A DNA stretch of 64,000 nt from Pinus tabuliformis. Its lineage: Eukaryota; Streptophyta; Pinopsida; Pinales; Pinaceae. Below, in pieces: positions 11,899 through 23,702 of the stretch. The stretch is from contig CM062807.1 of the NCBI GenBank assembly GCA_031772625.1, positions 1,148,591,007 to 1,148,655,006 of the forward strand, in the 5' to 3' direction. A model generated the notes under the pieces. That model saw only the letters and a program-made list of their open reading frames with translations. It made no database searches and was not told the DNA's origin. Made by a program: the position numbers and the translations under genes. Position 1 is the first letter of the stretch, and the number at the start of each line of letters is the position of its first letter.

Positions 11899-12129
11899 TT
11901 ATCCTTTTCCCATAACAGAAATTTTACTATCAGTCCCAAGTGTGACTTGTGACTTCACACTCTGATCTAAAGCAGAAAACAAGGCTATGTTTCTTGTCAT
12001 ATGGTTACTACAACCGGAGTCTAGAAACCATATATCTTCACTGTTTGTTTCAGTCATATTACAAGCTAATATCACATTATCTTCGCTGATATTTTCTCTA
12101 GTGACATTTGCACTAGATCTATTATTCAT
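11899..12129 (-). pseudogene. Copia protease (Element 2)
   Basis: IWFLDSGCSNHMTRN contains the aspartic protease motif D-S-G. It follows the gag zinc knuckle by about 40 residues and precedes the pre-integrase region. A stop or gap around 11880 separates it from the next block. Confidence 0.88.
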
Positions 12130-13063
12130 ATCATGCTGCTTCTTCCTACATTCATTGGCATAATGCCCATATTTTTTACAATAATAACATTGGACATTGG
12201 ATTTTTCATACCTTTGTCCTTGAGCATGATATTGTTCACTTTGTTGGCTGCTGCCTTGGCCTTGGTTCTGATTTGGATTGCTGCCTCTTCCTTGAGCATT
12301 TGCTGGACTGTTCCTTCCACCTTTGTTCTAGCTTCTACCTCTTCCTCTCTTGTTTCCTCTGCCTTGACCTCTTCCTCTTCCAAAGGACATCTGGGTCTTG
12401 AAGACTTGCTCTAGAGATGAGTTTCATTTCTACTCAATCTCTGCTCATGTGTTATCAGTGATGCATGAAGTTCATCAACGGAAAAGTTTATGAGATCCTT
12501 TGTCTCTTCTATGGTGGAGACAATCACATCGATCTTTGAGGGTAGGACCCTCAATAGTTTCTTCACAATCCTCCTTTCTTCAAGAACTTCTCCGTGAGTC
12601 CTTATCTATGTGACCAGACCAATCACATGTGTGAAGAATGAGTCAATATTGTCTCACTCCTTCATGCAAAGATTCTCAAAATCTCTCCTTAGCAACTGTA
12701 GTTTTATTGTCTTCACTTTCTCCATGCCTTGATAGGCTGTCTTGAGAGTTTGCCATGCTTCTTTGGATTTCTTGGCTGCTGCTATCCTTGGAAACACACT
12801 CTCATGCACTGCTTGATACAAAAATACGAGGGTTTTTCGATCCTTCTTCCTATTTCTCTTCAACAGATCTTTCTCTGTTTGTGTCAAGTTATTAAACTCT
12901 TCTTCATCTACTGGCTCTTCAAATCCATATTCAACAAGTTCCCATAAATCTTGTGAGGCAAACAGGGCTCTCATGGTTATTGCCCAGTAGTCATAGTTTT
13001 TCCCATTAAACTGTGGGAGCTTAGTATTAAACATACCCATGCTAGTGCTGGTGTTGGAGCTAG
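12130..13063 (-). pseudogene. Copia gag with CCHC knuckle (Element 2), N-terminus cut
   Basis: The N-terminal part (12654-13063) reads MFNTKLPQFNGKNYDYWAIT, then LWELVEYGFEEP, ending near LLRRDFENLCMKE. Further pieces carry IDVIVSTIEETKDLINFSVD. The zinc knuckle CYYCKKYGHYANEC lies at about 12140-12195 and leads to the protease. Stops and frame changes occur near 12610 and 12415. The first codons upstream of MFNTKL run directly into the Element 3 LTR at 13064. Confidence 0.85.
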
Positions 13064-16010
13064 TGTCGTGACCCTTCCATAAATACATAAAAGTAATTTT
13101 TTTTATGGTAAATTATAATACCCTTACATAACCCCTTTAACATAACTACTATTGCACATAGTTTATCATTTCTTATAGCCGTTCGGAGTTGATATAACTT
13201 GGACACATTTTATTTCCTAACAAACTATATGGTTTATTGGTTTACAGTTCGGCTCGTTTGCATGGGTTACATGTGTATTAAAACGGCAATCGGAATGTAT
13301 GCATTGTCTGACCCGTAACTTTTCTGGCGTTGAGTTGTTGGCAGCATTTAAGATTTCATGGCAGTTGTTTAACAGGTGGCCTGGCTCACCCGCTTGGCCA
13401 TGTGACTCGCCGATCTTCGTACCCTCGGCCTTTACGCCTGGGTTCCCGCTCCTTTTCTACGGTGGACATCTAATGACTCAGATATGAGGGCAGGAAATCA
13501 TCTAAGGGTTGGAGAGCTCTTCATAAACCTTTAGGGCTTCGCTCGTGGCTCATTTGGTACTAGAATGGCTCTTGGATTTCACTTGTCTCTTTAATCTTGG
13601 ACTCGTTTCCATTTCTCGCCTCCTCCAGGGCTTCATCGACAGCTCATAGAATTTATGCTTATTTCCCGGAGTCACTGTGCAGGTAATGTATTTTTGTTTT
13701 GAAATTAGACATAGTTTTTCGCTATAGGTTATCTCCTTCTTCCAGGATTCGCTATTAGTTCTGCATGCGTTTTATCATGAGTTTCACTGTTGGTTTTGTA
13801 TGCATCTATTAACAATTTGTCTCTTGTTATTTGTCGTATGAAGGTAAAGATTATAGCGATGCCTCCTTTCTGCTTGCGGATTGATGTAACTTCAGTGTTT
13901 CGACCTTCTCCGCCGCGTGCCAGGTAAGCAAATTGGCCCTAAGGTTCTGGTGCGAAAATTGCGGTTTTTCCTTGATGTGCCTGAGTCTGTTGTGATTTAT
14001 ACATGTTTTCCTTCTTCTCTTTTTCTTATGTTTACTAGCTTCCCACTATCTAAAATTCAAGCGAGGATTTCCAGAGTAGGATCCTCATGATTTACATGTG
14101 TTCTCCTATTCCCAGGTTTTGTGTTCCCGGCTTACCCTATTGGGTTATGAGGAACAGTCGGTTCCCTTGCACGGGATAAGCCTTAACCTTGTACAGCAAT
14201 TGAGTTATTCGAAGGCAACCTTGTTTTTTTATGTTTAGTCATTCAGATGCAACTATTTATGTGTAAATGATAAAGGCCACTGTTGAACTGGCCGCTGAAT
14301 ATGGACCCCTCTGTTCAAAGGGTGTTTTATTAGTATTTGATGAATGTATTTCATTTGCACTTCCAGTTTCATCGTTTTAATAAAAACTTGCTCTGCAAAT
14401 TGTTGGTTCACTTCTAGTTTTTCCTCGGTTAGTTTTAATAGCATGCCGCTTGTGCTTCAGTATGCTCAGCCCGATATTATCGGCTTGCCTTTCTGAATCG
14501 TTTAGCTGTTAAATTTTGTCCTGTGGATGGTATGTATTCTCCAGTTTTCCAGCTTCAGCATTTTGCTATAGTCCTCGAGAAGGGTAGGACAGTTGTTATT
14601 GCTTCTCATTTTTGTTTAAATGCTCCTTTTCACAGTTACAGAACTCTGTATTTCCAGCATATGGGTATTTACTGTTAACGAGCTTAATGTATAATGGAAA
14701 TGTTAATATCGTTACTGAGTATATATTCTTACTTGGTTTGAATGTATGTACATTCATGTAAATACTTCCGCTGTCATCTCCACGGCCACGGTTAGAGTAG
14801 TTTATGTGGTTTGATTTTGTTGTCCTTTGAATGGAATTCTACAGAATCTAGATTTGGTTTGTATTGCTCTGGTATCTTTTCTTAAGTTAATCGTTCTCAT
14901 AATATTTACTTATTCAGTATCTTTCGGTTACATGTAATTGTTTCACAGTTTAAGCAGTCTGTTTCGTAATATTTACCTCTTTCGGTATCATTTGGTTATA
15001 TGTGATTGTTCACATTTTTAAGCGAACTTTCTTGCTACCACATACTCGTATAGTCTCTAAACTCTAAACTATGATCTCACAGTACATTTAGATGGTTTGT
15101 CCAGTGGGTATTCATATTACAGTTCTGATATCCCTGGCTGGTAGTCTAAAATAGCTCGAGGCCTTTTACATTCCTTCTTTTAATAATGGATAAACTCAAG
15201 TAATTAAGGATAACCTAATCATTCTTTTAATGTACTAACTGTTCAGATAACCTCCACAGTGCCTCTAGTCCCGACTCATTGTTTTATATATATATTTTTT
15301 GTTGAAACTACCGTTAGCATATCAAGTTTTCCTTTTAACAGTTATCTGGCATTAAATCAGTAATATTTGCCTGAATCAAATATATTACAGCAACATAATA
15401 TTGATGTGGGGTTTTTATAATGTAATGGGTCTTCACTGCCAACTACTGTGATTTTAGCTAACAGTATTGTCTACAATCACTGTTGAACTAGTTTTTCTTC
15501 AAATACTGTTACGTACCTGGTTCGCCAGATTTGTATATATATGCTTCAGAAGTTCACCTGCAATCCGTGTTTTCTCTTGTCCTCCCAACCATGAGATCCA
15601 TCGCTAAGACTGGAATCTCCCCCCAAGCTATCTTGCAGGCCTACAGCCCTCAATAAGATACATGCACCTTGTGACTGGTTATCTGGTCCTTACCAGACTT
15701 AACCAGCTTTCTTTTTCCTTCTCCTTCTGTCTGTCCCTATAGCACAGAATTCTTGTCTCTGCCCCCTTTTCCCCTGGAGGCCTTTCCCATTAGGGAGGGT
15801 AGTTTCATGCAGTTTTCATAACTAATTTCTTCTTCAAATCCTCCTTTCAGACGCTGCCAGCATTTCAAGAAGTATATATTTTTCCAATATATATTTAATT
15901 CACAGTAAAATAATATGATTAGAGTTTTTTTTTTTTTTTTAAAGAAGTCTTTCAACTATATCTCTTACTACAGTAAAATTCCAATATTTACATTTTCCAG
16001 GGTCATCACA
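13064..16010 (-). repeat. 3' LTR of Element 3
   Basis: This LTR of about 2.95 kb starts TGTCGTGACCC and ends GGTCATCACA on the plus strand. It aligns with 20915-23690 almost throughout with scattered substitutions. The last 335 bp (15676-16010) have no counterpart in the other LTR. No reading frame inside it is supported as a gene. Confidence 0.9.
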
Positions 16011-16021
16011 TCTCCCCCTCC
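16011..16021 (-). promoter_or_regulatory. Polypurine tract of Element 3
   Basis: The minus strand reads GGAGGGGGAGA immediately before the LTR start TGTGATG. Confidence 0.85.
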
Positions 16022-16029
16022 TGAGATTG

Positions 16030-16230
16030 GACATCGTCCCGATGTCTGATTCCCATAAACAATTCCGGGTAAGCCTTTTTAATGAGCTCTTCATCTTCCC
16101 AAGTGGCCTCATCAGGACCATAGTGCTACCACTGCACTTTAACTTGGGTAATAGCTCGCTTCCGCAGGCGCACTTCTCTCTGGTCGAGGATGTTCAGTGG
16201 CTCGACCAGAACCTCGCCTTCCGGTTCGAC
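16030..16230 (-). pseudogene. Element 3 chromodomain exon
   Basis: After the intron the minus strand reads [20 protein letters not shown], then [10 protein letters not shown], a TAG near 16126-16128, and HYGPDEATWEDEELIKKAYP. The TAG replaces a codon that Element 1 shows as glutamine (IQWQHFG), so it is a CAG-to-TAG change. This is the C-terminal chromodomain of the integrase and is broken by that one nonsense codon. Confidence 0.82.
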
Positions 16231-16305
16231 CTGCAATAAAAAACAATTCCAGTCACTTCCTTTCAGGAATAAAAGCTTAATTAGATCAACCAGATTAGTT
16301 CTTAC
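16231..16305 (-). other. 75-bp spliceosomal-type intron before the chromodomain (Element 3)
   Basis: On the minus strand the sequence is TACGG, then donor GTAAGAAC, then acceptor TTTTTTATTGCAG, then GTCGAACCGG. The upstream exon ends WQDVR in phase 0 and the downstream exon starts VEPEG. The intron is 75 bp, a multiple of three, and holds no in-frame stop, so its retention would simply add 25 residues. Element 1 has an intron at the homologous position. Confidence 0.75.
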
Positions 16306-16725
16306 CCGTACATCCTGCCATTTGATCACATGTTTAGGGTCGTAAATGTATTTTTTTAGTATAGAAACGTGGAAGACATTGTGGATCCTAATATGGCTTG
16401 GCAGGGCGAGTTGGTAAGCTACCGGCCCCACTCTTGCCAAGACCTGAAAAGGTCCAAAATAGCAAGGAGCAAGTTTGGCACAACCGCTCCATTGCAGGGT
16501 ACTCCTTCTGGCTCGGATCCTCACAAAAACATGGTCACCGACCTGATATTCTTTGAACCTTCTTTTCCGATCTGCAAAGCTTTTTTGTCTGTCCTGTGCA
16601 GCCTTTAAATTAGTACGCACCCTTTTTACCATGTCCTCCATTTCTTTGAGCATTTCTGGCCCCAATCTTAATTTATCCTCAGGTCCACCCCAGCTTGAGG
16701 GTGTGCGACATTTCCGCCCATACAA
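16306..16725 (-). pseudogene. Element 3 integrase C-terminal region
   Basis: This stretch reads [12 protein letters not shown], a basic segment with [20 protein letters not shown], then [20 protein letters not shown] and [12 protein letters not shown], ending at the splice donor. These are typical chromovirus integrase C-terminal motifs. It is in a different frame from the core, so a frameshift lies near 16700-16725. Confidence 0.85.
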
Positions 16726-17015
16726 GACGTCAAGGGGCTCATTTGTGTTGACGTATGATATCCGTTATTATATGCGAATTCAACCAAATATAAATATTCC
16801 TCCCATTGGGTTGGTTTCTGCATTACACATGCTCTTAACATGTCCTCCACCACTTGGTTCACTCGTTCTATTTGACCGTCGGTCTGGGGATGATAGGCTG
16901 TGCTGAAATTCAGCTGTGTTCCCAGTTCAGTAAACAATGCTCTCCAAAAAGTTGACGTGAATTTTACATCACGATCAGATATTATTATCTTCGGAAGTCC
17001 ATGCAGTTTGAACAC
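16668..17015 (-). pseudogene. Element 3 integrase core, second half
   Basis: This carries the second catalytic aspartate in KIIISDRDVKFTSTFW and the glutamate in YHPQTDGQIERVNQVV. It is in the same frame as the upstream pol block and separated from it by a single TAG at 17019-17021, where Element 1 has glutamine (IFMQ). It then runs out of frame near 16725. Confidence 0.85.
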
Positions 17016-17018
17016 ATT

Positions 17019-18926
17019 CTACATAAAAATATGAGCAATTTGCACAGCCCTATAAGTGGACTGCACAGGTATAAAGTGTGTTGCCTTACTTAGTTTATCT
17101 ACCACTACCACAATGGAGTCATTGTTCTTCTTTGTCCAAGGTAAACCGGTTATAAAATCCATAGAAATAGTTTCCCATTTCCACTCTGGAATGGGTAAAG
17201 GTTGTAATAGCCCTATTGGATGCAAATGCTCCGCTTTAATCTGTTGACACTCCAAACACTGTGCTAAGTATTCAGCTACATTCTTTTTCATTCCTGGCCA
17301 ATAATATTCTTTTCTAAGTGCGGTGATCATTTTTTGGTACCCTGGGTGTCCTGTATAGTGGCTGATGTGAAACTCATCCAGAATCATATTTCTAAGACTA
17401 TCCTTATTAGGTACATACAGCCTCTTATTAGAATACAGCATTTCAGCATCATCTAATTCATATCCCCGCTGATTTTTCCCACTAGAAAGTTGTTGTACCT
17501 GCTGTTTTATTTGCTGGTATTTAGCATCTTGATCTGCTGCTGTTTTTATCATTTCAAACAAGGAATTCTTCCATTTACTGAACGAAATCTCATACAAGCA
17601 TTGCACCTTCCGACTTAATGCGTCGGCTACATGGTTCTCCTTCCCTTTTAAGTGCTTAATTTCAAAATCAAATCCACTTAGAAAATCCGCCCAGCGGGCT
17701 TGCCTCGTATTTAAGGTAGGTTGGCTGAAATAATTTGTCAAGCTGTGGTGATCTGTTAACAACAAAAATTTTCTCCCCATGAGATAATTCCGCCACATCT
17801 TCAATGCGTGTATAACGGCTGCCAATTCTAAATCGTAGTCAGAATATTTGTACTCATGCTCCTTTAGCTTTCTTGATTCGTACGCGATCACTCTTCCTTC
17901 CTGCATCAACACACCGCCCACACCCTCCTTACCTGCATCAGTACATACCACGTAACCTTTATTAGGATCAGCTATACTCAAGATGGGTGCGGTGGTGAGT
18001 AAATGTTTAAGTTTCTCAAAGCTCCGCTGACACTCTGAGGTCCATTTGAATACCCTTCCTTTTTTCTGTAAGGAGGTGATATGGTATGCTACCCTTGAAC
18101 AACCTTCCACGAATCTTCTATAATAACCAGCTAGCCCCATAAAGGACCTGATGTCTGCCACATCCTTTGGTACTGGCCATTTCATTATAGTCCTTATCTT
18201 TTCAGGGTCCACTGCAATCCCCTCTTTTGTGATTATATGGCCTAAGTACTGTATTTCCTCCTTGAAGAAATCACACTTGCTGAACTTAGCATATAACTGA
18301 TGTTCTCGGAGAGTTTGTAGCACTAACCTGAGATGCTCCTCGTGCTCCTCCTTAGAACGAGAATATACCAGAATATCATCGATAAATATCAACACAAATT
18401 TATCCAAGAACCAATGAAACACACTGTTCATTAAACACATAAAGGTGGTGGGTGCATTGGTCAAGCCAAAAGGTAGCACTACAAACTCGTAGTGCCCATA
18501 CCGTGTTCTGAAAGCTGTTTTAGCGATATCCTCCTCCTTAATCCTAATCTGGTTATAATCGGATCGTAGATCGATCTTAGAGAACACTGTGGCCCCCTTC
18601 ACTTGATCGAAAAGTTCATCAATCCGAGGTAAAGAATATTTATTTTTGATCGTGAGCTTGTTCAGCTGACGATAGTCTATGCACATTCGAAGAGTTCCAT
18701 CTTTTTTCTTGACAAATAACACTAGGGCTCCCCATGGTGATACACTGGGGCGAATATAATTCTTGTCCAGCAACTCTTGCAGTTGCATTTTTAATTCTGT
18801 TAATTCAGGTATGCTTATTCTATAAGGTGCCCGCGACACTGGTGCGGCCCCCAGTGTCAATTCGATGGTAAAGTCTATATCCCTTTTAGGCGGCAACCCG
18901 GGTATCTCCTCTGGAAAAACATCCAC
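17019..18926 (-). pseudogene. Element 3 pol: RT, RNase H, integrase N-terminus
   Basis: A 635-codon open stretch. RT motifs include [35 protein letters not shown] and the intact catalytic [13 protein letters not shown] (residues about 70-190). RNase H motifs include [18 protein letters not shown] and the [10 protein letters not shown] linker (about 330-440). The integrase zinc region has H...H and CLECQQ (about 535-580), and the first catalytic aspartate is in SMDFITGLP. The copy ends at TAG 17019-17021, splitting the integrase core. This is the best preserved pol block of its family here. Confidence 0.92.
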
Positions 18927-19091
18927 AAATTCTTGTATTACGGGAATGTTTTCCAGCGTGGCTATTTTATCCTTTTGATTTGCATAGCCTACCTGAATGG
19001 CATAAATTTGACATTTCTTCTTGATACATTTAGCTAGTTGGGATGTCGTGATCGGTCAGATCTGCATGGGGCCCTTGATCCCTTGCATTTC

Positions 19092-19445
19092 CTATTTCTC
19101 TCCAAGGTCATCTTTGTAGTAAATGGTTTTCGTCTTGCAGTTTACTAGTGACCAATGTTTTTCCAGCCAATCAATCCCAATCAGAACGTCATATGAACCC
19201 AAAGGAATTACATTCAGGTCTGCTACTACTGGCTGTCCTGCTACGGTTAAAGAGAAATTATTAATTTTTGCCAAGACCCGTCTCTTGGCCCCCATAGCTA
19301 GCTGTACCAGCCATGGATTCTTGAATTTTTCAGATTGTAACTTACACTGTTCTACTATTCTTGGGCTAATATAACTTAAAGTAGCTCCTGGATCAATGAG
19401 AACAACTATAGAAAGATTCGAAATTTTACCTTCAAATTCCACCAT
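19092..19445 (-). pseudogene. Element 3 protease
   Basis: The stretch contains FEGKISNLSIVVLIDPGATL with the retropepsin-like D-P-G-A loop, then SYISPRIVEQCKL, VADLNVIPLGSYDVLIGIDW and LEKHWSLVNC. DPGA in place of the common D-S/T-G-A is noted, but the family-level state cannot be established from two copies. A gap of about 165 bp with stops separates it from the RT block. Confidence 0.85.
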
Positions 19446-19564
19446 AGTCGGCTAGTATTTCGCTTGACGATCATCCAGAGCTGCGTTAATCCTTGGTACG
19501 CTATGTCCCACATCCCCAACGGTCGATGCTTCATGAATCTGAGATATCTGATCAGTACCCTTTC

Positions 19565-19625
19565 GCTACGGGCAGTTTTTGACGTAGTGTGGTCCTCCAC
19601 AGCCCTAGCATTGAACTGGAGGTCT
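19565..19625 (-). pseudogene. Element 3 gag zinc knuckle
   Basis: The minus strand carries the CCHC pattern C-x-GCGGPHYVKNC, with two TAG codons in the frame: one inside the knuckle and one right after the proline following the last cysteine. Both sit where tryptophan or glutamine would be expected. The pattern is clear but the frame is dead. Confidence 0.7.
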
Positions 19626-19693
19626 GGCCATTCCTTCGCCCTCCGGCCTAGTAGGCTGTTCACTCACTCTAGACTCACTGGTTGGCCTAGCCC

Positions 19694-20264
19694 TTAGTGA
19701 CCCTTTTGATACAGTTCTACTGTTTTGCCCTTTTCCAGCTCCCCTGCTACCATTGCTGCGACTTCCTTTACTATTCCCAACTGTTTTGTTACCTCTTCTT
19801 TCATTCCATCTTTTATTCGAAGCATCTCCTCTCTGTTTATTCTGCTGGTAATAGATTCTAGCCTTTCAGATAGCTTCATCCATCGTCCTAGGATTGTCAA
19901 ACTCGATCCTTTCTCTTATATATAGAGGTAAACTGCTAACAAATCTTTGCACCTTGGCTTTCTCCGCCTTAATATAGGGCACATAGCGAAGCAGGGAGGT
20001 AAAACGGTTGATAAACTCGTCCATAGTCTGCTGTCCCAACCGTAAATCGTGGAATTCCCTTGCTTTTTCATCGTAGAAGCGCTCGGTCAGATATCTTTCT
20101 TTGAAGTATTTCGGAAACTTTTCCCATGTTATGGTCCATTCGCTTGCCCCCTTGACGATCTTAACTTCCTCCCACCACAGGGTTGTTTTACCTTGTAACT
20201 GGAAGATGGCCAATCGTGCCTTCAGGTTGTGGTCATATTCATATAACTGAAAATATTTGTTCAT
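19694..20264 (-). pseudogene. Element 3 gag capsid domain
   Basis: The first block (19866-20264) reads ARLAIFQLQGKTTLWWEEVK, FPKYFKERYLTERFYDEK and DEFINRFTSLLRYVPYIK, ending RTMDEAI then a stop. It continues in another frame at 19694-19900 with a lysine/glutamate-rich helix. It matches the Element 1 gag (6309-6638) closely. Confidence 0.85.
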
Positions 20265-20372
20265 GTTAATTAACCATGCTTCAGCCGCTTCTTCCTATTC
20301 CCCATCAAAATGTGGGGGTTTAATTTTTCAAAATTCTCCCTGCAGCTCCACTCTCTAACGTTTTGAAGTCTA

Positions 20373-20693
20373 CTATTCGAGTACATTATCAGAATGGTCC
20401 TCCTTTTCTTCTGAGTTTTCAGGTTCAGTTGGATAGTTTCGTTCTTCTGTCATCCTCTGCTGTTCCGCACTGGGATTAGCTAGTGGTGGGTTCTGCCTAT
20501 CCGACAAACTCTTCAGAATTCTTTCTTGTTCCACCGTCAGTCGTGCATTATCCTCTCGTAAACGTGCCATCTCATTCTTCAGTTCCTGAACAATCTCCAG
20601 TATTGCAAGGTTTGTGCTACGTGTCTCCTCGCCAAGCTATACCCACAGCTTTGGGTTGTCCCGAGGATTTACTGCAGGTTCCTGACCTGCCAT
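20373..20693 (-). pseudogene. Element 3 gag N-terminus
   Basis: The start ATG at 20691-20693 (MAGQEPAVNPRDNPKLWV) is followed by an in-frame TAG near 20640 where Element 1 has glutamine (WVQLGEE). LGEETRSTNLAILEIVQELK and MARLREDNARLTVEQERIL, a coiled-coil-like stretch, follow. The distance to the primer site is about 200 bp. Confidence 0.78.
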
Positions 20694-20899
20694 CGATCTA
20701 TGCGAAGCGTTGCCAGCTCTCTGCATATTCACTATTTTTCTGTCTATTGCCTATTAGCTGTTATTTCCTTTTGTCTCACCCCTAGAAATGGGACAAGAAA
20801 AGGAGTTAGTTTAATTAGTTCTCTATCTTACAGATGTACGAGATGGTTATTTGTACATTTTTAAACATGTTGTTCCAGAGGCCACAGTATTGTAACCAT

Positions 20900-20911
20900 G
20901 CTCTGATACCA
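20900..20911 (-). promoter_or_regulatory. Primer-binding site of Element 3
   Basis: The plus strand GCTCTGATACCA is the exact complement of TGGTATCAGAGC, the site for initiator tRNA-Met. It is three bases from the LTR edge TGTCACAACCC. Confidence 0.9.
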
Positions 20912-23183
20912 ATTTGTCACAACCCTTCCATAAATACATAAAAGTAATTTTTTTCTTTAATGGTAAATTATAGTACCCTTACATAACCCCTTTAACATAA
21001 CTACTATTGCACATAGTTTATCATTGCTTATAGCCGTTCCGAGTTGATATAACTTGGACACATTTTATTTCCTGACAAACTATATGGTTTATTGGTTTAC
21101 GGTTCGGCTCGTTTGCATGGGTTACATGTGTATTAAATCGGCAATCGGAATGTATGCATTGTCCGACCCGTAACTTTTCCGGCGTTGAGTTGTTGGCGGC
21201 ATTTAAGATTTCATGGCAGTTGTTTAACAGGTGGCCTGGCTCACTCGCTTGGCCATGTGACTCGCCGATCTTCGAACCCTCGGCCTTTACGCCTTGGGTT
21301 CCCGCTCCTTTTCTATGGTGGAGATGTAATGACTCATATCGGAGGGCGGGAAATCGTACAAGGGTTTGAGAGCTCTTCATAAACCTTTAGGGCTTCACTC
21401 GCGGCTCATTTGGTACTGGAATGGTTCTCGGATTTCACTTGTCTCTTTACTCTTGGACTTGTTTCCATTTCTATCCTCATCCAGGGCTTCATCGACAGCT
21501 CAGAGAATTTATGCTTATTTCCCGGAGTCACTGTGCATGTAATGTATTTTTGTTTTGAAATTAGACACAGTTTTTCGCTATAGGTTATCTCTTTCTTCTG
21601 GGATTCGATATTAGTTCTGCATGCGTTTTATCATGAGTTTCACTGCTGGTTTTGTATGCATCTATTAACAGTTTGTCTCTTGTTATTTGTCGTATGAAGG
21701 TAAGGATTATAGCGATGCCTCCTTTCTGCTTGTGGATTGACGGAACTTCAGTGTTTCGACCTTCTCCGCCACGTGCCAGGTAAGAAAATCGGCCCTAAGG
21801 TTCTAGTGCGAAAACTAGGGTTCTTCCTTGATGTGCCTGAGTCGGTTGTGATTTATACATTTTTGCATTCTTCTCTTTTTCTTATGTTTACTGGCTTCCT
21901 GCTATCTAAAATCCAAGCGAGGATTTCCAGAGTAGGATCCTCATGATTTACATGTGTTCTCGTATTCCCAGGTTTTGTGTTCCCGGCTTACCCTGTTGGG
22001 TTATGAGGAACAGTCGGTTCCCTTGCACGGGATAAGCCTTAACCTTGTACAACGATTGAGTTATTCGAAGGCAACCTTGTTTTTCTATGTTTAGTCATTC
22101 AGATGCAACTGTTTATGTGTAAATGATAAGGGTCGTTGTTGAACTGGCCGCTGAATATGGACCCCTCTGTTCAAAGGGTCTTTTATTTGTATTTGATGAA
22201 TATATTTCATTTGCACTTCCAGTTTCATCGTTTTAATAAAAACTTGCTCTGTAAATTGTTGGTTCACTTCTGGTTTTTCCTCGGTTAGTTTTAATAGCAT
22301 GCCGTTTGTGCTTCAGTATGCTCAGATCGATATTATCGGCTTGCCTTTCTGAATCGGTTAGCTGTTAAATTTTGTCCTATGGATGGTATGTATTCTCCGA
22401 TTTTCCAGCTTCAACATTTTGCTATTTTCCTCGAGAAGGGTAGGAAAGTTGTTATTGCTGCTCATTTTTGTTTAAATGCTCCTTTTCACAGTTACGGAAC
22501 TCTGTATTTCCAGCATATGGGTATTTACTGTTAACAAGCTTAATGTATAATGGAAATGTTAATATCATTACTGAGTATATATGCTTACTTGGTTTGAATG
22601 TATGTACATTCATGTAAATACTTCCGTTGTCGTCTCCACGGCCACGGTTAGAGTAGTTTCTGTGGTTGCATTTTGTTGTCCTTTGAATGGAATTCTACGG
22701 AATCTAGATTTGGTTCGTATTTCTCTGGTATCTTTTCTTAAGTTAATCGATCTCATAATGTTTACTTCTTCAGTATCTTTCGGTTACATGTAATTGTTTC
22801 ACAGTTTAAGCAGCCTGTTTCGTAATATTTCCCTCTTTCGGTATCATTTGGTTATATGTGATTGTTCACAGTTTTAAGCGAACTTTCTTGCTACCACAGA
22901 CTCATATAGTCTCTAAACTCTAAACTATGATCTCACAGTACATTTAGATGGTTTGTACAGCGGGTATTCATATTACCGTTCTGATATCCTTGGCTGGCAG
23001 TCTAAAATAGCTCGAGGCCTTTTACATTCCTTCTTTTAATAATGGATAAACTCAAGTAATTAAGGATAACCTAATCATTCTTTTAATGTACTAACTGTTC
23101 AGATAACCTCCACAGTGCCTCTCGTCCCAACTCATTGTTTTATATATACATTTTTTTGTTGAAACTACCGTTAGCATATCAGG

Positions 23184-23341
23184 TTTTCCTTTTAACAGTT
23201 TTTTTTTTTTTTTTTTTTCTAGGTTAAGACTAAACTAAGTACCCACGGGAAATTGAACCAGTGACCTATCGCAAGGAGTGCCTTAACAGCGCACCCATTC
23301 ACCGTCAATCCAAAGCCCCGTGGGCATTTTCCTTTTAACAG
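23184..23341 (-). mobile_element. tRNA-derived SINE with target duplications (copy 1)
   Basis: An insertion of about 126 bp (23201-23326) is flanked by 15-bp direct repeats TTTTCCTTTTAACAG at 23184-23198 and 23327-23341. The other LTR of Element 3 has the uninterrupted site near 15330. Read on the minus strand it ends in a poly(A) run of about 20 and has a B-box-like GGTTCAATTTCC after a weaker A-box region. It is non-coding and transcribed by RNA polymerase III if active, which is inference from the family. Confidence 0.85.
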
Positions 23342-23702
23342 TTATCTAGCATTAAATCAGTAATATTTTCCTGAATCAAATATATTACAGCAACATAATA
23401 TTGATGTGGGGTTTTTATAATGTAATGGGTCTTCATTGCCAACTACTGTGATTTTAGCTAACAGTATTGTCTACAATCACTGTTGAACTAGTTTTTCTTC
23501 AAATAGTGTTACGTACCTGGTTCGCCAGATTTGTATATATATGCTTCAGAAGTTCACCTGCAATCCATGTTTGCTCTTGTCCTCCCAACCATGAGATCCA
23601 TCGCTAAGACTGGAATCTCCCCCCGAGCTATCTTGCACGCCTACATCCCTCAACAAGATACAAGATACATGCACCTTGTGAGAGATACATGCACGCTTTT
23701 TT

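Larger units (their letters stand above)
7904..13063 (-). mobile_element. Element 2: Ty1/copia retrotransposon, 5'-truncated
   Basis: The minus-strand order is gag, zinc knuckle, protease, GAG-pre-integrase, integrase, reverse transcriptase, RNase H, polypurine tract and 3' LTR. Integrase before RT is the copia arrangement. The element is cut at 13063, upstream of the conserved gag start, where the Element 3 LTR begins, so its 5' LTR and primer site are missing from the window. Several stops and frameshifts make it non-autonomous. Confidence 0.9.

Noticed and set aside
13299..13487. Small ORF repeated in both Element 3 LTRs (13299-13487 and 21154-21369) as a conserved gene
   Set aside because: It is present twice only because it lies in the LTR. 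The frames differ in length and end, and no domain is seen.
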